Of a stretch of DNA of 64,000 bases, positions 1 to 9,283 are shown piece by piece. The notes beneath the pieces are model-generated. The model worked only from the letters and a program-made list of their open reading frames with translations, did not search any database and was not told the DNA's origin. The stretch is from Chionoecetes opilio (taxonomy: Eukaryota > Arthropoda > Malacostraca > Decapoda > Majidae). How positions within the stretch are numbered: the first letter of the stretch is position 1; each line of letters starts with the position of its first letter. The stretch covers positions 547,354 to 611,353 of the forward strand of contig JACEEZ010001777.1 in NCBI GenBank assembly GCA_016584305.1. Direction: 5' to 3'. Both the position numbers and the translations under genes were made by a program.

Positions 1-105
1 AATCCTGCCTGCGCCACCACGGGCGAGGGCCAACCATCACAGCCATCGAATGAACCTCCAGGGCCTGCCATCCCACCCCTGTAGGTCACTGCCTAAAGGG
101 GGTAT
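1..105 (+). repeat. 3' part of tRNA-derived SINE (truncated by window edge)
   Basis: This is the tail module (CCTGCCTGCGCCACCACGGG, then the CCTCCAGGGCCT and GGTCACTGCCTA blocks) of a SINE that recurs at 601-662, 1276-1682, 15119-15680, 23462-23607 and 37362-37575. The tRNA-like head lies outside the window. It is non-coding. Confidence 0.75.
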
Positions 106-300
106 CACACTAGCACATTTTCCTTCCACTTCACCGAAAAGTTGGAGGTAGCGGGTGGTTGCAACCACTACCAGTCACTGAGTCGGAGAAAAACATGCCT
201 CTGGAAATTTCGGGACCAATCGTCCACATGTAGGAGGTATTGCAAACATGGCGTCAGATGTTTACCTGTTCCTCATTTTATTTATTCATTATGCACTATA
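106..300. other. Unassigned non-coding flank
   Basis: No coding potential or recognisable element is seen between the SINE tail and the left end of element K. It ends in a TA dinucleotide at 299-300, matching the TA expected of a pogo/Tigger target site. Confidence 0.4.
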
Positions 301-536
301 CACTAGGGTCCCGCATAAAGCGGTTTCGCATAAAGCGTTTCCCCTATAAAGCAAACGACCTAAAATACTAAAACAAATATATATAAAAAAAATTAATAAA
401 ATTCCAACATTTTCGTTATGAACGAATTTGATTACACTACCCTCCCGAGTTTCGCGCTTGCTTTCTTCCGGAGACATAGCGCGAAATTCGCGGATCGCGA
501 AACTCTGGTGTTATAAACACTAAAAATGCTTATTTA

Positions 537-558
537 GTGTGTGTGTGTGTGTGTGTGT

Positions 559-598
<40 letters not shown>
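537..598. repeat. Compound (TG)n(TC)n microsatellite
   Basis: About 11 TG units are followed directly by about 19 TC units. It abuts the SINE tail at 601 and may descend from a SINE tail repeat. Confidence 0.9.
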
Positions 599-600
<2 letters not shown>

Positions 601-662
601 AGCGCCGTTAGGCAGTGACCTCCAGGGGTGGGATGGTAGGCCCTGGAGGTTAACTTGAGGGC
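601..662 (-). repeat. SINE tail fragment (minus strand)
   Basis: This is the reverse complement of the SINE tail module seen at 1625-1682 (AGGCAGTGACCTCCAGGGGT on the plus strand). Only the last ~60 bp of the SINE are present. Confidence 0.7.
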
Positions 663-672
663 TGTGTACCTA

Positions 673-1050
673 CCGTATTTTACAGCTTATAAGGCTCACT
701 TTTTCCCCAAAAAAATATCCTGAAAATGCCCCAAGCCCCTGTCCACCCAGCAGTGAATGGGTACTGGGTGTTAGCCTAGGGTTTGTGACCCGCCTCCCGG
801 GGTGGTGGCTTCGGCCAACACTCCGTAGAGAAGAGGAGGGAGGAGAGGAGCTTGAGATTGAGCTTGAGTTGGGAGTCACCCAGCGGATGCTGTTTTGGTC
901 TGAGTGGGTGAGCTTGACACATATCTTGTCAGCTGATGGTTGTGTGACAGTGTTACATGGCAATAACACTGTCACAATGCCTTCCTCTCTTCTCTCCTGT
1001 CTCTTCCAGTACCTCCAGAAACCACAGTACCACACACGTCATGGTTAATC
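673..1050 (+). mobile_element. Family G left end fused to another repeat
   Basis: It begins after TA (671-672) with CCGTATTTTACAGCTTATAA, the terminal sequence of family G (complete copies at 51891-52660 and 59923-60532). A short AAGCCCCTGTCCACCCAGCA motif follows, then GC-rich non-coding sequence. No matching right end is seen, so the element is broken. The block CCTCCAGAAACCACAGTA at 1014-1031 recurs inverted next to the LINE-R insertion in A2 (20934-20950). Confidence 0.5.
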
Positions 1051-1275
1051 CCTTATAAAGGAGTATTTTGTGGTAAATAGTAAGGAACGGCGGGGGTGTA
1101 TGGTAAGGCGCTACTTATTTTGAGGTGTTACCTATCTTATGCAGCACCGCCTGCTCCTGTAAAGAAAAACACAAACAAATGGAAAAAAACAAAGCAAAAC
1201 TACAAGCTATACTAAGCCTATTATAATACTATACTAAGCAGGAAGGAAGGAAGACGTGTCCCGTACGTCTCTTAT

Positions 1276-1682
1276 GGGAGGCGGTAGCAGAGTGGTCAGC
1301 GTCAAGATATATGTCAAGCTCGAGCACGAGCTTGACAGACGACCTACAAAGTGATACTAAGCAGAAAGGGTCAGAAGAAGAAGAAGAAGTCTCCGAGTGG
1401 CATTCTCGGTGATCCGAGTTCGATCCTTGATGAGGGCTGTAAAATCCACTTAAAATCTTTCTCTGCACCGTTGAGTGGCCTAAGAACACCCACACGCTGC
1501 CCATTAACTCTACCTTCGATTGCGAGTGCATCGGAGGACACAGGGGGCGGCATGAGCCTCTAATCACAGGCGACACTATAGAAATTCTGTCTGCGCCACC
1601 ACGGGCAAGGGCCAACCATCACAGCCCTCAATTTAACCTCCAGGGCCTACCATCCCACTCCTGGAGGTCACTGCCTAACGGC
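1276..1682 (+). repeat. tRNA-derived SINE, interrupted between its A and B boxes
   Basis: The head has an A-box-like GTAGCAGAGTGGTCAGCGTC and, later, a B-box-like GAGTTCGATCC, as in RNA polymerase III promoters derived from a tRNA. A ~90-bp insertion (about 1302-1391) with an internal palindrome GTCAAGCTCGAGCACGAGCTTGAC-type core separates the boxes; the copy at 15119 lacks it. The body and tail continue to the GGTCACTGCCTA block. ORFs across it are spurious. Confidence 0.8.
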
Positions 1683-1689
1683 ACTGTAG

Positions 1690-1690
1690 G

Positions 1691-1722
<32 letters not shown>

Positions 1723-1740
1723 AAAAAAAAAAAAAAAACG
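1690..1740. repeat. (CA)n plus poly-A tract
   Basis: Simple-sequence tail of the SINE: about nine CA units followed by ~28 A. Confidence 0.9.
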
Positions 1741-2014
1741 CGAAAGTCGGGGATATAATGCGCGAAAGTCGGGATGATAAGAATTTAGGACTCAGGGCGA
1801 AACTCGAGGATTGTGAAACTCGCATAGCGTGAAATTCGGGAGGGTAGTGTATATAATACGATTCCGTCATCAAAGTAGGGCAAATCCGAGGAGTTCTCAC
1901 ATAGAGCCAAATATGTATAGAACGTGAGCAGGCCGCCATAAGAAGGTAGACTCATCATTGTGGTTTGGTGTCATCGTTGGTGTTTACAAGTTAACAGTTG
2001 TGAGCAGGCCCCGC

Positions 2015-2218
2015 CAGTCCTGGCATCCAGAGAGCCCTTCTCCTCCTTACCATCGAGGGCTGGGAGATCGCCTTTCAGTGGGTTCCCTCCCACGCTGGTA
2101 TCCCAGGCAACGAGGTTGCAGATTCTGCTGCCAGGATGGCCTTAACAGATGTAAACACGACCCCCTTCCCTCTGCCGCTCTCCGCGGCTTAACGCCTCAT
2201 CTCCCGGGTCTGCCGCTC

Positions 2219-2219
<1 letters not shown>
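2015..2219 (+). pseudogene. LINE-R, RNase H part, left piece
   Basis: It encodes in pieces the RNase H segment found whole at 21028-21732 on the other strand: a GWEIAFQ-like strand, SHAGIPGNEVADSAARMALTD-type sequence, then the PRVCR linker. The copy stops at 2219, where the poly-T start of a minus-strand LINE-J begins, and resumes at 5625 with WNNMLGDTL. The LINE is an I/Jockey-group non-LTR retrotransposon whose ORF2 ends in RNase H and a CCHC-like knuckle. Frameshifts disrupt it. Confidence 0.75.
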
Positions 2220-2263
<44 letters not shown>

Positions 2264-2394
2264 TCACAAGGAACTGGCCAAGGGCACAACAAAAATGGGT
2301 AACACCAAAGCCCGCTTAGTTGGCTAGTCCCTATAAAAGAGGACAGTAAGAGAATAAAATAAAACAGAGGGGTAGGCCATTTAGTTCGGGAGGT

Positions 2395-3860
2395 GTCTTG
2401 TTATTCTTCTTTTGAAAAGATTTAAGTCATAGGAAAGGGGAAAAATAGAAACGGGAAGCGAGTTCCAGAGTTACCAGTGAAAGGGATGAAAGAGTAAGAT
2501 ACTGATTAACTCTTGCATTAGGAAGATGGACAGATAGGGATGAAAATGAGTAGAAGTCTTGTGCAGCGAGCCGCGGGAGTGGGGGAAGCATGCAGTTAGC
2601 AAGTTCAGAAGAGCAGTGAGCATAAAAAATAAGGGTAGAAGAGAGCAAGAGAAGCAACATTGCGGAGGTGATTTAAAGATTGAAGCCCAGTCAGTCAGAG
2701 GAGAGGATTTGATGAGACGAAAAGCTTTTGACTCAACCCTGTTTAGGAGAGCTGTATGAGGGATCCTCCCCAAACATGTGAGACATACTCCATACATGGG
2801 TGGATAAGGCCCCTGTAGAGAGCAAGCAATTGGGAGGAGAAAAAAAAAGGACGCAGAATGCCACAGGACACCTAACTTCTTAGAAGCTGTTTAGCAAGAG
2901 ATGAGATGTGAGATTTCCTGTTCAGATTTTTAGTAAAGGATAGTCCTAGAATGTTCATTGTAGAAGAAGGACACAGTTGAGTGTCATTGAAGAAGAGGGG
3001 ATAGTTTATCTGGTAGGTTTTGTCGAGTAGAATAGGTGAAGGAGAAATTGGGTTTTTGAGGGCATTGAACAAAACAAGGTTTGCTTTGCCCCAAATCAGA
3101 AATTATAGAAAGATCAGAAGTTAGGCGCTCGGTGGCATCTCTCCGTGAATCACTTAGTTCCTGTTGAGTTGGACGTCTAATAAACGACGTTGAAAAAATG
3201 CAGGGTAGAATCATCAGCGTAGGAGTGGATAGGGCTTTGAGTTAGACTTAGAAGATCATTAATAAATATAGAAAAGAGTGGGTGATAGAACAGAACCCTG
3301 GGGGAACACCACTATTGATAGATTTAGGAGAAGAACAATGTCCGTCTACAGTAGCTGGCCAATAAAAACGGTTTGAAAGGAACTTAAAATGAAGGGTACA
3401 GAGAGAAGGATAGAAACCGAATGAGGGTAGTTTGGAAATAAAAGATTTGTGCCAGGACTCTATCAAAAGCTTTTGATATGTCAAGGGCGACAGCAAAAGT
3501 TTCACCGAAACCCCTAAGGGAGGATGACCAAGAATTCAGTTAGGAAAGCTATAAGATCGCCAGTAGATCGCCCTTTAACGGAAACCGTACTAAACGATCA
3601 GATAGAAGATTGTGAGCAGATAGATGCTTAAGAATCTTCTTATTAAGTATAGATTCAAAACTTTAGAAAGAGCAGGGAAGTCAAAGCTATAGGACGGGTA
3701 GTTTGAAGGATTGAACGGTCACCCTTCTTAGGAACAGGTTGGATGTGAGCAAACTTCCAGCAAGAAGGAAAGGTGGAAGTAGATAGACAAAGGACGGAAA
3801 AAGTTTGACCAGGCAAGGTGCAAGCACAGAAAGCACAGTTTTTGAGAACAATAGGAGGGA
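2395..3860 (-). pseudogene. LINE-J reverse transcriptase (degraded)
   Basis: The reverse transcriptase copies the LINE RNA at the nicked target. On the minus strand one reads ALDISKAFD (about 3455-3495, the first catalytic Asp region), INSGVPPGF (a degraded GVPQGS box, about 3280-3320) and HSYADDS (the YADD box, about 3208-3232). Downstream are HPCMEYVSHVWG and LWNSLPVS-type C-terminal motifs. Several frameshifts and stops break the frame, so no functional enzyme can be made. The sister copy at 40602-42668 shows the same order in the opposite orientation. Confidence 0.8.
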
Positions 3861-4494
3861 CTCCATCAGGACCGTAAGCCTTCCGAGGATCTAGGCCAGA
3901 AAGGGCAAAGAAAAAACATCATTCTGAAGGATCTTAATGACAGGCATAATATAGTCAGAGGGTGGAGGAGAAGGAGGAACAAGCCCTTAATCAGCCAGAG
4001 TGGAATTTTAGCAAATGTTTGAGCGAAGAGTTCAGCTTTAGAAGTAGATGAGACAGCTGTGGAGCCATCTGGGTGAAGCATAGGAGGGAAAGATGAAAAA
4101 GAAAAATTGTTAGAGATGTTATTAGCTAGATGCCAGAAGTCACGAGAGGAATTTGATTCAGAAAGATTTTGACATTTTCTATGAATGAAAGAGTTCTTGG
4201 TATGTTGAAGTAAAGATTTGGCATGATTACGGCAGAATATAATGGGCATGAGTTTTCAGGAGATGGATGCTTATGGTACCGTTTGTGAGCCACCTCTCTA
4301 TCTCGGACAGCATGAGAACAAGCAAAGTTAAACCAAGGTTGACGGGCTTTAGGATTAGAGAAAGTATATGGAATGTACGCCTCCATGCCAGAGACTATGA
4401 CCTCAGTTATGCGCTCTGCACAAAGAGATGGGTCTTTGACAAGGAAGCAGTAATCATTCCTTGGAAAATCAGAGTAGTACTGCCTTAGGTCTTC

Positions 4495-4850
4495 CTACTT
4501 AGCTGAGTTGAAGTGCCAGAAGCACCTCCGCTTAGGTGGGTCCCGAGACGGTACCGGAGCGATAGGACAGGTTACAGAAATAAGATTGTGATCGGAGGAA
4601 CCCAACGGAGAGAATAGTTTCACAGAGTAAGCAGAAGGGTTAGTAGTTAGGAAAAGATCAAGAATGTTGGGCGTGTCTCCAAGGGGGTCAGGAATACGGG
4701 TAGGGTGCTGCACCAGCTGCTCTAGGTCTTGGAGGATAGAAAAGTTGTAGGCTTGTTCACCAGGTTGGTCAGTGAAAGAAAATTATAGCCAAAGCTGATG
4801 GTGAACATTGAAGTCCCCAAGAATGGAAATTTCAGCTAAAGGAAAATGAG
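4495..4850 (-). pseudogene. LINE-J apurinic-like endonuclease (degraded)
   Basis: This is the endonuclease domain that nicks target DNA for target-primed reverse transcription. Visible motifs on the minus strand are ILGDFNVH near 4805-4830 (catalytic DFN) and SSDHNLISV near 4580-4605 (the SDH catalytic motif), with [10 protein letters not shown] between them. The frame is interrupted, and the N-terminal part (about 4850-5400) is more decayed. Confidence 0.75.
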
Positions 4851-5624
4851 ATGAGATGTGCTTCACTTTTGATGTTAAATAGTCGAAGAATTTTACATAG
4901 TCAGAGGAGTTAGGTGAGAGATATACAGCACAGATCAATTTAGTAGGAGAGTGACATTGAAGTCGAAGCCAGATGGTAGAAAATTCGGAGATTCAAGGGC
5001 GTGGGGCACGAGAGCAAGTGATGTCATTGCGCACATATATGCAACAGCCAGCTTTGGATTTAAAATTAGAATAGAGACAGTAAGAGGACACAGAAAAAGG
5101 TCTGCTGTCAGTGTTCACAGACAACTGAGTTTCGGTGAGGAAAAGAAGATGAGGTTTAGAGGAGGAGAGATGATGTTCGACAGAGAGAAAGTTAGATCTA
5201 AGGCCGCGAATGGTTTCAGAAGTTTAAGGAGAGGAAGGCTAGGAAGAAGTATCAAGACACCTCGGGTCGACATCTTTGAGTCGGTCCGACCTGGGGATAT
5301 TTATGGTCCCCTCCCCAGTAAGGGACTCCGAGGCTGGGTGAATGGTCGCCATAATGAAATTTTGAGTGAAGATAGTGTAGGGATGTAAGTGCATGTAGTG
5401 TAATGTGAGTAGTAAGAGGAATTGTCTTTAGAGTGCAGGCTGCAGCTACTCTCTTGTGTATCTGAGACACTAAGGGATATGGAAAGAGAGGACACGGGAG
5501 ATTTCAATGATAAGTCTGCAGCACCCCCTCAACTCCCGTAAGTACCTCCCCAGGAGTATTTCACCATGGCGGCAGGTGTCTGACTGCCTACTCCCTGACT
5601 GCCTCCCTACCTGGAATAACATGC

Positions 5625-6113
5625 TCGGCGATACCCTCCGCATCACCTCTATGGGCCAATACCGCAGTGACTCCTCCCCCCAGCCGTGGATAAGGAAAAG
5701 GTCCCGCGTCCTCGATGTCACCCTTACCTGCCTCCGCCTGGGGCACACGACACTCACGGCTCACCTGCATCGCCTCTGTCTGTCCCCTGACCCCCACTGC
5801 CCTTGGTGCATGAATGTTCCAGAGACTATTGAACACTTTCTGCTGCAGTGTCCGCGGGTTCCACTCAACCGTGTAGTGCTACAGTCTCAACTCCTCGCCC
5901 TGAACGTCACCACCTTTGACCTGCCCACCCTGCTGGCGGCGGCTGGCGTTCCCCCCTCCCGGCAACACGCCGTCATCCGCCTCACCTGTGCCTTCCTGAG
6001 GAAGACAGGTCAACTACAGCACCTGTGATAGCATCATAGGACATCACCAGGGCTCATAGTGTTCCCCAAGGGATCCTCGCAGCCCTAAAACAACAACAAC
6101 AACAACAACAACA
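5625..6113 (+). pseudogene. LINE-R, RNase H/C-terminal part, right piece
   Basis: Continuation of the LINE-R copy interrupted at 2219. It encodes WNNMLGDTLRITSMGQYRSD, then RLGHTTLTAHLHRL, a knuckle CPWCMN...TIEHFLLQCP and a C-terminus ending FLRKTGQLQHL with a stop at 6028. A 3' UTR follows and ends in an (AAC)n tail at 6087-6113. The frame 5625-6028 is open, but upstream sequence is lost, so it is a dead fragment. The same 3' end recurs inside A2, J and family E. Confidence 0.8.
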
Positions 6114-6627
6114 GTTCTGGCGAGGCACGCAAGCGAGAGTTAAGCCAGGTTTATGGCAACTTGCTTTTGAGTCACTAACCTAGCCTAATCCCACGCTTTA
6201 ACCTCCTAACTAAAGCCAAATCTGCATTAAAGGTGTCTGCGGCAAGGGACGAACAGAGGCGATGCAGGTCACAAGAGGAAGAAGAGTGAGAGGCAAGCCG
6301 CATGTAAACAAACTCTTGTCTCTCACCTCCTTATGAACAACATGTCATTATCTCCTAAAGTTTGAGTCCAAAAGATTGTTTCCTAGAATCCAATAAGGTA
6401 AATAGAAACCATACTCTCAATTGTGTCGGGAATTTCGATCCTAGTGTAAAATAATACCATGTTCTGGTATGCATGGGTGTGAACAAGTATACATGTACGG
6501 GTACGGGTGGGAGGACCGATCAACCAATATAAATTTTTCCCATATGTTATGTGTTTCTCATAGAGCGAATTCACGTAAAACGACCTCGTTTATCGACCAA
6601 TTTCTCGTTTTATGTGGGACCCTAGTG

Positions 6628-7400
6628 TACTTGACTTCCGAATGGGAATTATATACAAAAACGTATTTATTAAAGAAGATTCAGGCTTAGTAGTGCAGTG
6701 CAGTTGATTATTTGAGAATTTTTTTATAATTTATGACCAAGAGCCAAATACTCAGTTCCAGTTTGTTTTGGTAGTGGGCGAGGCGACGCCTCCAGTGTGT
6801 ATGTTGCACAGCCGCTTTGCACATGCAGAGCGAGTAAGAAGATATTAAAATGTGGATAGGGGAGATGAAATAAAGAGAGGAATGGGGGAGAGAAAATAAA
6901 ATAAATGAAAACAAGGGAGCAGTGTTATGTTAACAGAGGAGGGAGAGAAAACCAGATGTAGTAAACCAGATGTGAAAAGGCAAAATGACCATTGTAAACA
7001 TAGAGGACTTACGAAGAGAGAAAACAGGTGTCGTTAACCACACCATAACCTGTCCCCCCCCCCTTAACCCCCAAGAGATCCTTTGTATTCCTTTGTATGA
7101 AGGAGAATCTGTGTAGGCGTGGTTTCGAAAGTGTGGGTGTGGTTGAAAGTAGCTTTTGTCGAATGACATGAGAAAAAAGTCTAACACGCCTTACAACATG
7201 TACGGGCGAAATATGTAGCCAATAATGAAGGTTAAAAATATTGGGTAGCATGTAAGGAGGTGGAGTTTTAGAAATACGGAGCTATGAAAGATGGGAAGGT
7301 GTGTCTAAAGGAAGAAAAGACCAATAGAAATTATGTAGGCGTGTTTAGGAAATATGTTTGTGAGGAAAACTGATAAATGCCAATTACCTTAAAAATGCCC
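6628..7400. other. Apparently low-copy non-coding interval
   Basis: No TIR, poly-A or protein similarity is recognised between element K and the candidate promoter. It contains CCAATAGAAATT at about 7321-7332 and ordinary AT-rich sequence. It may be a residual host intergenic segment. Confidence 0.35.
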
Positions 7401-7474
7401 TATATAAGGCAAAACACATAGGTAGTTGGACAGACATATACCTCTGAATAACCATGGACATCTTTAAAGTAAGT
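7401..7474 (+). promoter_or_regulatory. Candidate TATA promoter with five-codon first exon
   Basis: TATATAAGGC at 7401-7410 is followed about 45 bp later by ACCATGG (ATG at 7454-7456). The frame reads ATG GAC ATC TTT AAA and runs into a consensus 5' splice site GTAAGT at 7469-7474. A tiny first exon split after a few codons is a common arthropod design for secreted cuticle-type genes. No second exon is visible, so this is inference from signals only. Chance occurrence in AT-rich DNA cannot be excluded. Confidence 0.25.
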
Positions 7475-7531
7475 AGGAGATGGGTTTCCGTGAGGTAGCA
7501 TCTTATTAGGTAGAAATGCAGCCATATTTCA

Positions 7532-7577
7532 AAGTGGTAGAATGTTTAAGTGGTAGAATGTTTAAGTGGTAGGATGT
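7532..7577. repeat. Short tandem repeat, ~17-bp unit
   Basis: Three head-to-tail copies of AAGTGGTAGAATGTTT, the third with one substitution. Confidence 0.8.
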
Positions 7578-7787
7578 TATGAATTATGAATCAGTCAGGG
7601 AGTGACGCATGCCTTATATGAAGCTTTGTCTAATATGTTATGAATTAGGGAGTGATCTGTGCTTATATAATGAGGTGTATTACGACATTATTTATTATAG
7701 GTAATTGATGGGGAGATGTAATGTGTAAGGAGATATGTTAAGTAATAATAATAGAGAAAATGCAATCGTTGTTCCTTGAACCTACTA

Positions 7788-9273
7788 CAGGAGAACCTCG
7801 TTTATCCGGCACCCTCGGGGGGGAGCGCATGCCGGATAACTCATTTTTACGTTGTTTTGAGAGTTACTCTTATGGAATCGCCCAAAATCCCAATAAATGC
7901 ATCCTACTTAATAAATGTGGTTTCATTAACATATACAAATATATAGAATACTGTAAAGATGCTTGTACTCTCCTCATAAAATCCTTGCGATAATGCATTT
8001 TCATATTTTGGATCACACCTTGGTCCATGGGTTGTATAATGCTGATAACATTTGGGGGAAGGTAGACAGTGAAAATATTTCCACTGACTAGTTCACTTGC
8101 GGGGGGATGTGCTCTGCAGTTATCTAAGATGAGAACAACCTTCGAATCTTGAGGCAAACCTTTTCTCTTCAGGTTAGCCTTAACTGCAGGGACAAAGATG
8201 TGAAAAAACCACCGCTTAAAGATCTGACAGTCAACCCAAGCGTTACTTTGGTGATCATAATGTACCGGCAGATGAACAACGTCCTTCATACAACGGGGTT
8301 TAGTGAACTTGCCAATAACTAGCAATTTTATTCTATGGCTCCCAGAGGCATTGCCGCAACACATCACTGTTATACGTTCTTTATTTTGCTTGAATCCATG
8401 TGCCGCCTTCTCATTAGCACAGGCTAGGGTAGACCTCAGTAAACACCGCCACAATAACCCTGTCTCGTCTGCATTATACAATTGATCAGGAGTTAAATCA
8501 TGTTCCAGGATAAGTGCATTAAATAAGTCTTTATACTCTGAGGCTGACGTAACATTGGCAGACAACTGTTCCCCACTTAAATCAAGCTTCCGTATCCCAT
8601 GCCGAACCTTGAAGCGTTGTAGCCATCCAGAAGAAAACACACACTTCTCTTCTACACCCAATTTCTCATGAAATTCTTTGGCCTTCTCCATCATAAGTGG
8701 CCCAGAGATGCAGGCACCCTCAGACCTTTTCAGCTTAAACCACTAAAAAAGTGCACGATCCAACTCTTCCAGCTTTGGTTTTCGAAGTGTCTGCCGTTTA
8801 ACCATCCCTTTAGCATCCTCAGTCTTTGTGAAGGTCTTCAGCTTTGCAGTCATAAATGTCATAAATCGTTGATGACGAGCAGCCAAACTCTTCCATCAAA
8901 CTATGGCGTGAGTAGTTTTTTCCCAGCCTCTGACAGATCTCCAGCTTCTGCTTCAGGGTTAGCACCTTGCGCCGACATTTCTCGGTGACCTTAGGCATAT
9001 TGGTGATGGATAACTAGCACATTGATCCACTAATAACGGCACAGGGAGGTGTAGATATATGGCACACAACACAAGTGTTATGGCGGCTAGACGAGGTGGG
9101 AAAGACTACGCGTCACTACCACCAGATGGCGCAGGGTTGCCAACCCTGCGTACCCCGCCAAATTTGAACTAAATTTCTGCCGATTTTCTAAGTTTTTGAA
9201 ATAATCATACCTAATTAATGCCTGGGTCGATTAGTGCCGTTGTTTTAAATGCCGGTTAAATGAGGTTCTACTG
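7788..9273 (-). mobile_element. Element A1: compact Tigger/jerky-like transposon
   Basis: The left end is CAGGAGAACCTCGTTTATCC and the right end, reverse complemented, is CAGTAGAACCTCATTTAACC; TA flanks both (7786-7787, 9274-9275). It carries a transposase relic on the minus strand. Two further copies have lost the transposase and carry LINE 3' ends (A2 at 20824, A3 at 40036). At 1486 bp it is short for the group and has lost the C-terminus of its gene. Confidence 0.85.
7870..8998 (-). pseudogene. Tigger/jerky-like DDE transposase relic (element A1)
   Basis: The start ATG lies at 8998-8996. The N-terminus (RKVLTLKQKLEICQRLG, SSSTIYDI) is a CENP-B-type helix-turn-helix that binds the TIR. A frameshift and a stop near 8742 precede a 274-codon open segment (7870-8694) with a second helix-turn-helix ([14 protein letters not shown]) and the catalytic core: YNADETGL (Asp 76 of the segment), [10 protein letters not shown] (Asp 191) and IIQPMDQG (Asp 224). 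All three catalytic aspartates survive. The last part shifts into unrelated residues after RKDFMRRVQ. The protein would cut and paste the element at TA sites; this copy is inactive. Confidence 0.85.
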
Positions 9274-9283
9274 TATATATATA

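Larger units (their letters stand above)
2221..5624 (-). mobile_element. LINE-J, nearly full-length non-LTR retrotransposon (minus strand)
   Basis: The element starts on the plus strand with a ~40-bp poly-T (its poly-A tail) and reads leftward: endonuclease near 4850-4500, reverse transcriptase near 3860-2870, then a C-terminal region ending in KRRVTRHLPN-like sequence near 2400. It sits inside LINE-R: joining 2219 to 5625 makes LINE-R continuous. Other copies of the same family are at 28290-28612, 40141-40400, 40602-42830 and 57069-57390. Assignment to the Jockey/I group rests on the domain order and RT motifs. Confidence 0.8.
301..6627. mobile_element. Element K: Tigger-like TIR pair enclosing SINEs and LINEs
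   Basis: The left end reads CACTAGGGTCCCGCATAAAG and the reverse complement of the right end reads CACTAGGGTCCCACATAAAA; both are flanked by TA (299-300 and 6628-6629). Inside the left end the core TAAAGC recurs at nt 16, 31 and 47. No K transposase is visible; the interior is SINE and LINE insertions. Two fragments containing CGGGAGGGTAGTGT, inverted relative to each other near 440-475 and 1815-1845, may be remnants of the original interior. The pair could instead be two separate solo ends. Confidence 0.5.
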
